64,000 nt of DNA, taken from NCBI GenBank assembly GCA_934193515.1, contig CAKPVJ010000007.1, positions 11,802 through 75,801 on the forward strand, read 5' to 3'. The stretch comes from an uncultured Megasphaera sp. GTDB taxonomy: Bacteria; Bacillota; Negativicutes; Veillonellales; Megasphaeraceae. The notes below the pieces were generated by a model. That model was not told the DNA's origin. It worked only from the letters and a program-made list of their open reading frames with translations, and searched no databases. Positions 51,070 to 58,822 of this stretch are shown here, piece by piece. The first letter of the stretch is position 1. Each line of letters begins with the position of its first letter. Made by a program: the position numbers and the translations under genes.

Positions 51070-52479
51070 CTACCTTATCAGTTCCAACAAAGAGGTATAT
51101 TGTGTTTTGCCGGAAGAATTTTTGGGAATGGTATCTATGTGGCGGATTGTAAAGCAGCTGGGATGAAGCGATGTTTTTTTAGCCAGAAAGTCTTCTAACG
51201 AAGAAATGTCGGTTTCCAGAGCTGTTGTAAAAATCCATAAATCATCATCATGGCCCGTTGCGGCAAAATCACCAGTTGTAAACGTATTCTTGAAAAGCTG
51301 TTCTATTTCGTCCATATTTACGCGTTTGCCCATGATTTTGACGAAGCGTTTTTTGCGGCCTGTAATATAATAAAATCCATCTTCATCAACGTAAGCGATA
51401 TCGCCCGTCAAAAGGCGGCCGTGGCGTTCGTCGCCGCGTGCCAGGTCTTCGGCGCATTGGGCATAGCCCAAGGTAACATTAGGCCCTTCATAGCATAATT
51501 CACCGGGAATGTTTGGCTTTGTAATTTCCGTATGTTCATCTTCCATGATATGGAAGATGCCGCCGGGGATTGCAATGCCGATACTGCCGATTTTTTTCAG
51601 GCAGTCTGCAGGCGGCAGGTAAGACATGCGTGCCGTAGCTTCTGTTTGTCCGTACATGACGACGAAACGTTTGCCTGCGGCAGCTGCAAAATCAGCATAT
51701 TCTTTTTGCAGCCGTTTGGATAATTTGCCGCCGGCTTGTATCATCAGCGTCAAAGCCGGCAAATCCATGTTAGTGAAATGAAGGCGTTTTAGACATTCAT
51801 ACGTAAAAGGTACGCCGGCGATAGAAGTAATTTTTTGTTTTTTGCATAATTCCCAGAACGAGGCATCGAAAAGCGTATCTTCTGTCAAATATTCGGCAGC
51901 ACCGACCAGCACATGGCTGTTGATGACTGACAGCCCAAAGGTATAATGCATAGGAAGCGTTGAGACAGGGCGCTGGGAAGCATCCAATTCCAGATACTGA
52001 GCAATGGATGCGGCATTGGACTGAATATTTTCGTAACTTTGCCGTACTAGTTTGGGACTGCCCGTACTGCCGGATGTAGTCAGCAGTACGGCTAAATCTT
52101 CAAATAAAGCCGGGGAATGTGCCGCGTGCTGATACAGTGAGTAATCTTCCAGTGTATACAGCGGATTGCTGTCAGCCGCGTTGGCCGTCGGCTGGAAGAT
52201 ATATGCCGGTTTATACGTATCAATTAACCGTTTCATCAAATCGGCATCCATATCGTGGTCTATTAAAAGCGGGACAATACGGTTTTGCAGGCAGCACAGG
52301 TAAGATAACGCAGAGCCAAGGGTGTTGCGGCAGATAATAACAGCCAGCGAGCGGCTGGGGATTATAGCCTTCAGTGCGTCTGCGTGACGGTACCAGTCTG
52401 CATAGGTTACTGTACGGCCGGTGGCGTTTATAAAAAGAGGACGCTGTTCATATTGAGGATTCTTGTCGAAAAAATTCAT
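51070..52479 (-). CDS. AMP-forming acyl ligase (ANL superfamily)
   Basis: Adenylating enzyme of 469 residues, shorter than typical acyl-CoA synthetases. Motifs in order: LLTTSGSTGSPKLVRQ (A3, phosphate loop), VMYGQTEATARMSYLPP (A5), RLLTGDIAYVDEDG (A7), GRKKRFVKIMGKRVNMDEIE (hinge), and a terminal PKNSSGKTQY with the catalytic Lys. It would activate a carboxylic acid as acyl-AMP and load CoA or the carrier protein encoded in the same operon. Substrate not predictable by eye. Twelve bases separate it from luxC. Confidence 0.85.
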   Translation of the reverse strand: MNFFDKNPQYEQRPLFINATGRTVTYADWYRHADALKAIIPSRSLAVIICRNTLGSALSYLCCLQNRIVPLLIDHDMDADLMKRLIDTYKPAYIFQPTANAADSNPLYTLEDYSLYQHAAHSPALFEDLAVLLTTSGSTGSPKLVRQSYENIQSNAASIAQYLELDASQRPVSTLPMHYTFGLSVINSHVLVGAAEYLTEDTLFDASFWELCKKQKITSIAGVPFTYECLKRLHFTNMDLPALTLMIQAGGKLSKRLQKEYADFAAAAGKRFVVMYGQTEATARMSYLPPADCLKKIGSIGIAIPGGIFHIMEDEHTEITKPNIPGELCYEGPNVTLGYAQCAEDLARGDERHGRLLTGDIAYVDEDGFYYITGRKKRFVKIMGKRVNMDEIEQLFKNTFTTGDFAATGHDDDLWIFTTALETDISSLEDFLAKKTSLHPSCFTIRHIDTIPKNSSGKTQYTSLLELIR

Positions 52480-52490
52480 TATAAGACCTC

Positions 52491-53672
52491 CTAACCAATG
52501 ATACGTGAAAGAGATTCTATCATATTCATGCCGTCCCAGAGAATAGACATATCCATCGCTTGGCCCACTGGTACCACGCGGTCTACGCCCATTACGCGAT
52601 GCGCCAGCAGCAGCTGCCGGATAATGCCCGGATGAATGCCTAACGTAGAGATAGTCTGGATTTTTTTGTCCATATACGGCATGATTTTGTCCAGTGCGGA
52701 AATAGAATATTGGAAAAATTGGCCAAACGCGCCGGAAAGCGTCGTGATATCTTTCGGCAGGGAAGAAAGTGTATAGATGTATACCGAGTTTTTGACGTGC
52801 TCGATAGTGTCAATTTGAGGACATGTCATGGCAAATTCCCAGGCATCGGTATACTTCGTGCTTGCTTTAATCGGCTGCAGCGTATATGCTGTGCTTTCTT
52901 TGGCAACAGCATGCCACCAGCGTTTTTTGGCTTTTTCTGTCAGGTCTTCATGACTGCCCAGCCAAAAAATCATATGAGGGCTGGAGCAGGCATTTTGGTC
53001 TGTTTCATAGGTATCATTATAAAAGAGATGGGCCTGATGATTTAATTCTTCATCAGAATAAGAAAGCACGGTAGCGCTGTCGATGACGGCGCAGGAATAG
53101 CGGTCTGCGAAAACAAGCTCTACGGCCTGCGGCGGCAGAATGGATTGACGAATCTGCGCAATCGATTCATTGCCGCCCCAGATGATGCGGCCGTCGCATT
53201 GTGCCGTCAGTTTATCCGTCGTGTTTTTGTCATGGTCATACGTGATGAGAGCATTCATGTCACGGAGACTGGAAAATTCATTTCGGGACCAAACTGTTTC
53301 TATGCAGTCGCAAATAGGCTGGACGGATACAGCCTGGCGAGGGGAAATACGAACGATATTTCCGTTGCCGGCAAGCATAGAAATGGCCAGACTATAGGCA
53401 AACATAGCGGGCATATTGGTAGGCGCGATGTGAAATACTAAGCCGCGCCCCAACCGCCCGCCTAAATGAGAAACCTCTTGAGCCATTTGTTTTACATGCG
53501 CGCGGCGAAGCCAAAATCCTAAAGCGGCCCAGGTCATATCCGTATGCGCCAGGGACCGCGTTTGCAGTTCTTTGGATAGGGCCTGCAGAAAGTCCATGAC
53601 AAGCGGTGAAAACGGCGGCAGCGGCTGGACTTGCTGCGGCACAGTACCTGCTAAAATCGTGTAATCAGCCAT
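52491..53672 (-). CDS. LuxC-like acyl-CoA/acyl-ACP reductase
   Basis: Protein of 393 residues of the LuxC family, aldehyde-dehydrogenase fold, which reduces enzyme-bound acyl groups to aldehydes with NADPH. Cofactor region GRLGRGLVFHIAPTNMPAMF; catalytic Cys in YETDQNACSSPHMIFW. I prefer ATG 53672 to GTG 53681. In luminous bacteria LuxC works with LuxE and LuxD to make fatty aldehyde; here luxE is present and overlaps, but there is no luciferase (luxAB), so the aldehyde must be an intermediate for something else. Confidence 0.85.
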   Translation of the reverse strand: MADYTILAGTVPQQVQPLPPFSPLVMDFLQALSKELQTRSLAHTDMTWAALGFWLRRAHVKQMAQEVSHLGGRLGRGLVFHIAPTNMPAMFAYSLAISMLAGNGNIVRISPRQAVSVQPICDCIETVWSRNEFSSLRDMNALITYDHDKNTTDKLTAQCDGRIIWGGNESIAQIRQSILPPQAVELVFADRYSCAVIDSATVLSYSDEELNHQAHLFYNDTYETDQNACSSPHMIFWLGSHEDLTEKAKKRWWHAVAKESTAYTLQPIKASTKYTDAWEFAMTCPQIDTIEHVKNSVYIYTLSSLPKDITTLSGAFGQFFQYSISALDKIMPYMDKKIQTISTLGIHPGIIRQLLLAHRVMGVDRVVPVGQAMDMSILWDGMNMIESLSRIIG

Positions 53673-54732
53673 GTGTATCACTGCACCCCCTTATTTCGGC
53701 CTTGGGAATACGGCCGTCAATGCGAAAATATTTGCCTTTGCGCCCGCATGGGCAGTCATCGACACCTAAGATAGTTCCCATATCTTCTGTCAAAATAGAA
53801 TGTCCCGGATACGAAACGGCCATCGGCGAAAGAACTTGCAGAATGCCTTTTTGTCCAATCGGGCAGACAGAAAAGTCTTCCGGATTTCTGGCAATGACAT
53901 CAGAAAAAATGCTGGCATGCAAATGGCCTTCTTCACATTCAACATAAACGCAGCCTGTTTGTTCGGCCATGCCGTAATAATTATGGACGCGGGAAATATG
54001 AAACTGGTCATACAGCCGTTTTTTGTACAATGCTGCCGATACGGCCTGATCTTGCATTTTTTTCCAGCCGCCGCCATGGAGGACGATAGCATTGGAAAAA
54101 TCAAAGGATAGGCCTTTTTCTGCTAAGGCCTGACAAAAATATTTCCAAATCATAAACGTAAAGCCGAAAATCAAAACGGGTGTATCTTTGTATGCTGCAA
54201 ATGCTTCTAAGGCCTCGGTGTTAATTTCCATTGTGTCGGTCAGGGCATAGTATTTCTTTTTGGCAAAAATGGAAAAGCCTAAAATTGCAGCACCCCGTGC
54301 ATTAAAAGCCGTCCTATCCGTAAAGATAGACGGCGAATCGATAATCAGCATAGGAAGACGGCCTGTGCCAAAAAAGCTTTTCATAATAGTATACAGTGTT
54401 AACTGCTGATTTTGTGCTGTAGCAGCGTCTAGATAGATATGAGAACGAGCCTGTCCGGTTGTACCGGAAGAAACGAGTACTTTAAAAACGTCTTCGTCTG
54501 CAATGCTTTTAAGCTGCATGAGCTTAAAGAGACGAATAGGAATCATGGGAAGCTGTGCTAACGATACAACGGCACTGTCGGTATAGCCAAGGCGTTTTAA
54601 TGCCTGGCCGTATGGCAGACAATGCAGCCGGTGGTGTTCCGTTAGCGCACGAAAGAAAGGCAGGTAGTGTGCTTCTTTTTCGGCTTGTGTCCAACTGTAT
54701 GGTGCGTGAGTCAGCCATGTACTATAATCCAT
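53665..54732 (-). CDS. LuxE-like acyl-protein synthetase
   Basis: Protein of 355 residues of the LuxE family, related to PaaK-type ligases. AMP-binding signature LVSSGTTGQARSHIYLD near residue 87-103 and HNYYGMAEQTGCVYVEC near 250. C-terminal DDCPCGRKGKYFRIDGR has two cysteines. LuxE activates a fatty acid as acyl-AMP and hands it through its own Cys to LuxC. AGGAGG upstream; the reading frame overlaps luxC by 8 bases and the hydrolase by 11. Confidence 0.85.
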   Translation of the reverse strand: MDYSTWLTHAPYSWTQAEKEAHYLPFFRALTEHHRLHCLPYGQALKRLGYTDSAVVSLAQLPMIPIRLFKLMQLKSIADEDVFKVLVSSGTTGQARSHIYLDAATAQNQQLTLYTIMKSFFGTGRLPMLIIDSPSIFTDRTAFNARGAAILGFSIFAKKKYYALTDTMEINTEALEAFAAYKDTPVLIFGFTFMIWKYFCQALAEKGLSFDFSNAIVLHGGGWKKMQDQAVSAALYKKRLYDQFHISRVHNYYGMAEQTGCVYVECEEGHLHASIFSDVIARNPEDFSVCPIGQKGILQVLSPMAVSYPGHSILTEDMGTILGVDDCPCGRKGKYFRIDGRIPKAEIRGCSDTHG

Positions 54733-55417
54733 AATTCGTTTTCACCTCCTGCGTCAATGTAAACGGCAGCCCATGGCCGGGATACGTCCAAATAGGAACA
54801 GGCAGCGTGCGCAGTATATTTTTTCCTGTATGCTGATAGGCGTCATCGTCGCCGCCGGGAAGACGCGTAATTACTTCTTCGCCGGGAATGAAATAATCGC
54901 CGGAATACAAGACCGTGTTGTCAACGATGGTGCACATACTGCCGGGCGTATGGCCGGGGACCCATATAAAATGGAATTGATGATTTTGCCATGTAAAATT
55001 AAACGTCGGGCCGGCGAACGTAATGTCTGCAGGAGCGCAAGTAAATTTAGGATACGATACTTGCAGCTTCCCGTTGCTTTTAAAATACAAATAGGATTCC
55101 ATAATTCGGGTCATATTTATTTTGGTGTCTTGAATGCCGTCACTGCAGGCCTGACTGGCAATGACCTGGACGTCCCAATGAGCGCGCAGGTCATTCAGTC
55201 CTCTGATATGGTCACAATGCTCATGCGTTAAAATGATATATTCGGGAATAAGTCCATGCGTTTCCAGATACGGAATAATGAGTTCGGCATTGTTCGGATC
55301 GATGAGAAGCGCATGGCTGCCGGACGTAAGAATATAGCAATTACTTTCAGTGAGCGGATCTACCAGACAAGCAGCCGGCGTATATACTCCTTGCGGGGCC
55401 TTAGATTTCGACTCCAT
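54722..55417 (-). CDS. MBL-fold metallo-hydrolase
   Basis: Metallo-beta-lactamase-fold hydrolase of 231 residues, glyoxalase II-like. Metal motif LTHEHCDHIRGLNDL at about 80-94, then WVPGHTPGSMCTIV and YSGDYFIPGEE, and a terminal His in PGHGLPFTL. A thioesterase role (releasing acyl from ACP or CoA) would fit the operon. The start lies inside the end of the ACP gene (17-base overlap) with no strong ribosome site, indicating translational coupling. Confidence 0.85.
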   Translation of the reverse strand: MESKSKAPQGVYTPAACLVDPLTESNCYILTSGSHALLIDPNNAELIIPYLETHGLIPEYIILTHEHCDHIRGLNDLRAHWDVQVIASQACSDGIQDTKINMTRIMESYLYFKSNGKLQVSYPKFTCAPADITFAGPTFNFTWQNHQFHFIWVPGHTPGSMCTIVDNTVLYSGDYFIPGEEVITRLPGGDDDAYQHTGKNILRTLPVPIWTYPGHGLPFTLTQEVKTNYGL

Positions 55418-55637
55418 ATTTGCGGAGAACGTCCATTCCTTTTTCGTAGGAGCTAAAGGCTAATACATCCGGCGTATCGATAGAAATATCAAACGTATCT
55501 TCCATGTCTTCCATTAAGTTCATATGGCCCATAGAATCCCAAACTTTGATGCCGCGGTATTTGAGGCCTGGAAGCTGGTCTTTAGTCAATTTGAAGTTTT
55601 TCATAAAAAGATTGTCATATTTTTCTAAGTTTGTCAT
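55401..55637 (-). CDS. Acyl carrier protein-like
   Basis: Carrier protein of 78 residues, all-helical and acidic in helix II. The phosphopantetheine site is Ser35 in VWDSMGHMNLMEDMEDTFDI. It is not the housekeeping ACP (no fab genes nearby) and is presumably dedicated to the LuxC/LuxE/ligase set. Preceded by the MaoC fusion gene by 23 bases. Confidence 0.87.
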   Translation of the reverse strand: MTNLEKYDNLFMKNFKLTKDQLPGLKYRGIKVWDSMGHMNLMEDMEDTFDISIDTPDVLAFSSYEKGMDVLRKYGVEI

Positions 55638-55660
55638 GTAAAATCACCTAATCCTTATCT

Positions 55661-56371
55661 TTATTTGTCCTCTACGAGGAATAATGTTTTCATCATCATT
55701 TGATGACAAATGCCTTCCGCGACGACGGTGCCGTCTTGGTTGGTACAAGTGCCTTCCAATTCACCGATATACCAGCGTTTTTGTTCCCGTACGCTTTTTA
55801 AGGTAACTGTAGCAGTAATCGTATCGCCGGCATAGACCGGCACGGTAAAATGAATGGTTTCATCCATTAAAATCGTACCGTCGCCGGGAAGGGTCATTCC
55901 CATGATAGAGGAGATTAAACTGCCCGTCAAGACGCCGTGAACGACAGGCTTTCCAAAGCCGTACTGGGCGGCAAATGCCGGGTCGGTATGAAGTTTGCCG
56001 TAGTCGCCGGTCAATTTGGCAAAAGTTTGAATATCCGCCGCTGTAAATGTCTTGACCATCTGGGCTGTGTCGCCTAAATGGAGAACGCGTTTTTGCTGTA
56101 CGTTGGGTACTTCTTCTTCTTTGGCAAAATCTGCAGTAAACGCGGCAAACTGCTGTGGGGTACACAATGAAATAAAGCGTTTTGCCGCAATGCCTTCAGA
56201 AGATGCGCAGCCAGTCATGCAGCCGCAGACGAGAAGACACAAATCGCAGATTTCTTCTTCTACATTATATATGTATGTATGGTTGGGAAACCGTTTTATA
56301 AATTTGTTGACTTCTTTCGTACGGTCATAGCGGCTGTTGCAGCCGCCGCAGTATTTTATGCCTATTTTCAT
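55661..56371 (-). CDS. Cys-rich domain fused to MaoC-like hydratase
   Basis: Protein of 236 residues with two parts. Residues 1-95: a cysteine-rich module beginning IKYCGGCNSRYDR with later DLCLLVCGCMTGC, possibly a metal or Fe-S site; I know such CGGC-RYDR modules only as uncharacterised domains in anaerobes. Residues 100-236: hot-dog MaoC domain with TGDYGKLHTDPAFA (catalytic Asp/His) and GFGKPVVHGVLTGSLIS, the R-specific enoyl hydratase signature. It could hydrate or dehydrate an acyl-ACP/CoA in the operon. The fusion is unusual. Confidence 0.8.
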   Translation of the reverse strand: MKIGIKYCGGCNSRYDRTKEVNKFIKRFPNHTYIYNVEEEICDLCLLVCGCMTGCASSEGIAAKRFISLCTPQQFAAFTADFAKEEEVPNVQQKRVLHLGDTAQMVKTFTAADIQTFAKLTGDYGKLHTDPAFAAQYGFGKPVVHGVLTGSLISSIMGMTLPGDGTILMDETIHFTVPVYAGDTITATVTLKSVREQKRWYIGELEGTCTNQDGTVVAEGICHQMMMKTLFLVEDK

Positions 56372-56380
56372 ACGCCCCTC

Positions 56381-56671
56381 CTAGAGATGGTGGTTGTGCA
56401 GGAGTGCTTTGGCTTGCGCAATGAGTTCATCACTGACGCCGCTCACGAGAATGACGTCTTTTACCTGCGGCAAGTGTTCTTTTACAGTGGCCGCAATGAG
56501 TTCTTCCGTTGTCAGCTGTGCAGACGGACAGCCGCTGCATTTTCCTGTAAGACGAATACGCAGTACATCATCTGTATAATCTACGATAACGACATCGCCT
56601 TGATGAGATGCCAGCGAAGGTCGAACGTGTTTGTCCAATACTGTTTCAATTTGTTCCATCATGGTTGCCAT
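56381..56671 (-). CDS. NifU C-terminal domain (Nfu-like) Fe-S scaffold
   Basis: Protein of 96 residues consisting of one NifU-like domain; CSGCP in LTGKCSGCPSAQLTTEELI holds the bridging [4Fe-4S] ligands. The chosen start is MATMMEQIETV at 56671, downstream of AAGGATG; longer in-frame codons upstream encode an AT-rich hydrophobic stretch that is probably untranslated promoter DNA. First gene of the lux-like/rpoN operon. Confidence 0.85.
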   Translation of the reverse strand: MATMMEQIETVLDKHVRPSLASHQGDVVIVDYTDDVLRIRLTGKCSGCPSAQLTTEELIAATVKEHLPQVKDVILVSGVSDELIAQAKALLHNHHL

Positions 56672-56909
56672 AGTATGTTTCACATCCTTACATATAGTTT
56701 CTAATAATATATAAGCAATAAACGTGCCAAACATGATAAAAGACAATATAGAATTAAAAATCATAGCCACAAAAAGTATGTGAAAAAATGTAATAAATAG
56801 GAGGAAAATACACGTAAAATAGCCTTTAAGACTTGATAAATAGGAAAAGAGAGCAGATAAGAAAAAAATTTGCAAAGCGAAATATACGCCTTAAAAGCAA
56901 TGTTTTGAG

Positions 56910-56926
56910 AACGAATATCGTGCCAA
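56910..56926 (-). promoter_or_regulatory. Candidate sigma-54 promoter of the nifU-lux-rpoN operon
   Basis: The minus strand reads TTGGCACGATATTCGTT: a perfect -24 element TTGGCACGA, with GT in place of GC at -12 after the correct 10-base gap. It lies about 240 bases from the first start codon, in an otherwise gene-free AT-rich region (56672-57256). Confidence 0.4.
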
Positions 56927-56956
56927 AATTAGTACATAGCAGAAATTTGTTTTAAA

Positions 56957-56998
56957 TTTGCAACAACAAAAGCATCAATTTGATGCAAAAATGCAACA
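56957..56998. promoter_or_regulatory. Candidate enhancer site between divergent sigma-54 promoters
   Basis: Perfect inverted repeat GCATCAATTTGATGC (56972-56986) flanked by direct repeats TGCAACA at 56959 and 56992, 33 bases apart (about three helical turns). Confidence 0.45.
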
Positions 56999-57149
56999 GA
57001 TAAAACATGTTCTAGATTTCACAAATAAGGGCAGCAAGGGAAGAAAAAATTTTTTAGAAAAATTTTTTTCATAAACAAATGAGATATTTCCTATGCTTTT
57101 TCGGGTCAAAAGAAGGCAAAAGAAGAAAAAAGATGAAAAATTTCTAAAG

Positions 57150-57166
57150 TTGGCATATCTTTTGCT
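57150..57166 (+). promoter_or_regulatory. Sigma-54 (-24/-12) promoter of the 4-hydroxybutyrate operon
   Basis: TTGGCATATCTTTTGCT: GG at 57152-57153, exactly 10 bases, GC at 57164-57165, with TTGGCA and TTTTGCT flanks matching the consensus. Start of transcription expected near 57177, 80 bases before abfD. Confidence 0.8.
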
Positions 57167-57256
57167 CTTTACATAGGCAAGACACAACGAAGACAGTGTA
57201 ACACCACCGTGTCAGTACTTATTTATATTTTTTAAATTCAGAAAGGATGATTTATT

Positions 57257-58708
57257 ATGGCATTAATGACAGGCGAACAGTATATTGAAAGCATGAGAAA
57301 ATTAAACTTACAAGTTTACATGTTCGGCAAAAAAATTGAAAACGTTGTAGACGATCCGATTCTTCGTCCCTCTTTGAACTCTGTTCGTATGACATACGAT
57401 CTGGCTCAGAAACCGGAATATCAGGAATTGATGACAGTTATTTCTCCATATACTGGCGAACGCGTAAACCGCTTCACTCATATTCATCAGAGCACAACAG
57501 ACTTGATGAACAAAGTTAAAATGCAGCGTTTGCTCGGTCAAAAAACAGCAGCTTGCTTCCAGCGCTGCGTAGGCATGGATGCATTTAATGCTGTATTCTC
57601 CACGACATATGACATTGATAAAAAATACGGCACAAAATATCATGAAAACTTCATGAACTTCTTAAAACGCGTTCAGAAAGAAGACCTCACTGTTGACGGT
57701 GCTATGACAGACCCGAAAGGCGACCGCGGCTTGGCTCCACATGCTCAGAAAGACCCGGACCTCTATCTCCACGTTGTAGAACGTCGTGAAGACGGTGTTG
57801 TTGTTCGCGGTGCTAAAGCTCACCAGACAGGTTTCATCAACTCCCACGAAGTTATCGTAATGCCGACTATCGCTATGGGTCCTGATGATAAAGATTATGC
57901 AATTTCCTTCTCCTGTCCGACAGATGAAAAAGGTATCTTCATGATCGTTGGCCGTCAGTCCTGCGATACTCGTAAATTGGAAGGCGCTCAGATGGATACA
58001 GGCAACCCGGAATTCGGCGGCACAGAAGCTCTCGTAATTTTCGACAACGTATTCATTCCTAACGACCGCATTTACCTCAATGGCGAATTTGAATTTGCTG
58101 GTACATTGGTTGAACGTTTCGCTGGTTACCATCGTCAATCGTACGGCGGCTGCAAAGTTGGCGTAGGCGACGTTTTGATTGGTGCTGCTGCTGTAGCTGC
58201 TGATTACAACGGCTGCCCGAAAGCATCCCACATCAAAGATAAAATCATCGAAATGCAGCACCTCAATGAAACATTGTTCGCTTGCGGCATTGCTTGCTCT
58301 GCTCTCGGCACGAAGACAGAATCCGGCAACTACCTCATCGACCTCCTGCTTGCAAACGTCTGCAAACAGAACGTTACACGTTTCCCGTATGAAATCGTTC
58401 GTCTTGCTGAAGATATTGCCGGCGGCTTGATGGTAACTGCTCCGTCTGAAAAAGACCTCCGCGATCCGAAGATTGGGCCGTATGTTGAAAAATATCTCCG
58501 CGGCGTAGACAGCGTTTCCACTGAAAACCGCTTGAAGATTTTACGTCTCATTGAAAACCTCAGCCTTGGTACAGCAGCTGTTGGCTATCGTACAGAATCC
58601 ATGCACGGTGCTGGTTCCCCGCAGGCTCAGCGTATCATGATTTCTCGTCAGGGCAACCTCCGTATGAAGAAAGCGTTGGCTAAAGCTATCGCTCATATCG
58701 AAGAATAA
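57257..58708 (+). CDS. abfD: 4-Hydroxybutyryl-CoA dehydratase / vinylacetyl-CoA isomerase
   Basis: FAD and [4Fe-4S] radical dehydratase of 483 residues converting 4-hydroxybutyryl-CoA to crotonyl-CoA. Cys100 and Cys104 (ACFQRCVGMDAFN), His292 and Cys299 (GYHRQSYGGCKVGVG) are the four cluster ligands known from the Clostridium aminobutyricum enzyme. N-terminal MTGEQYIESMRKLNLQVYMFG is family typical. Codons favour C-ending synonyms more than elsewhere in the window, suggesting very high expression. First gene behind the sigma-54 promoter; the CoA-transferase follows. Confidence 0.96.
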   Translation: MALMTGEQYIESMRKLNLQVYMFGKKIENVVDDPILRPSLNSVRMTYDLAQKPEYQELMTVISPYTGERVNRFTHIHQSTTDLMNKVKMQRLLGQKTAACFQRCVGMDAFNAVFSTTYDIDKKYGTKYHENFMNFLKRVQKEDLTVDGAMTDPKGDRGLAPHAQKDPDLYLHVVERREDGVVVRGAKAHQTGFINSHEVIVMPTIAMGPDDKDYAISFSCPTDEKGIFMIVGRQSCDTRKLEGAQMDTGNPEFGGTEALVIFDNVFIPNDRIYLNGEFEFAGTLVERFAGYHRQSYGGCKVGVGDVLIGAAAVAADYNGCPKASHIKDKIIEMQHLNETLFACGIACSALGTKTESGNYLIDLLLANVCKQNVTRFPYEIVRLAEDIAGGLMVTAPSEKDLRDPKIGPYVEKYLRGVDSVSTENRLKILRLIENLSLGTAAVGYRTESMHGAGSPQAQRIMISRQGNLRMKKALAKAIAHIEE

Positions 58709-58747
58709 GATGTACTTTCAGCTTAAACGTAACTAAGAGTTCTTGCT

Positions 58748-58797
58748 ATTGCCGCAGCGGTTTGGCCGTACCTCCTCCAGGGCCGCTGCTGCGGCAA
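58748..58797 (+). other. Stable intercistronic hairpin between abfD and abfT
   Basis: ATTGCCGCAGCGG pairs with CCGCTGCTGCGGCAAT (3-base bulge), no T-run. Probably sets transcript stability or relative dosage. Confidence 0.6.
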
Positions 58798-58822
58798 TGC
58801 ATACAGAAAGTAGGTGTGCTTG

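Noticed and set aside
51070..56671. Bioluminescence operon
   Set aside because: LuxC and LuxE relatives are present but no luxA/luxB or luxD, and luciferase needs oxygen, which does not suit this anaerobe.
51070..56671. Firm assignment of the lux-like set to plasmalogen synthesis
   Set aside because: Anaerobic plasmalogen formation is attributed to a different PlsA-type system; a lipid link is only one possibility.
56672..56875. Hydrophobic N-terminal extension of the NifU-like protein
   Set aside because: It reads as AT-rich noncoding DNA; the NifU domain begins properly at 56671 downstream of a ribosome site.
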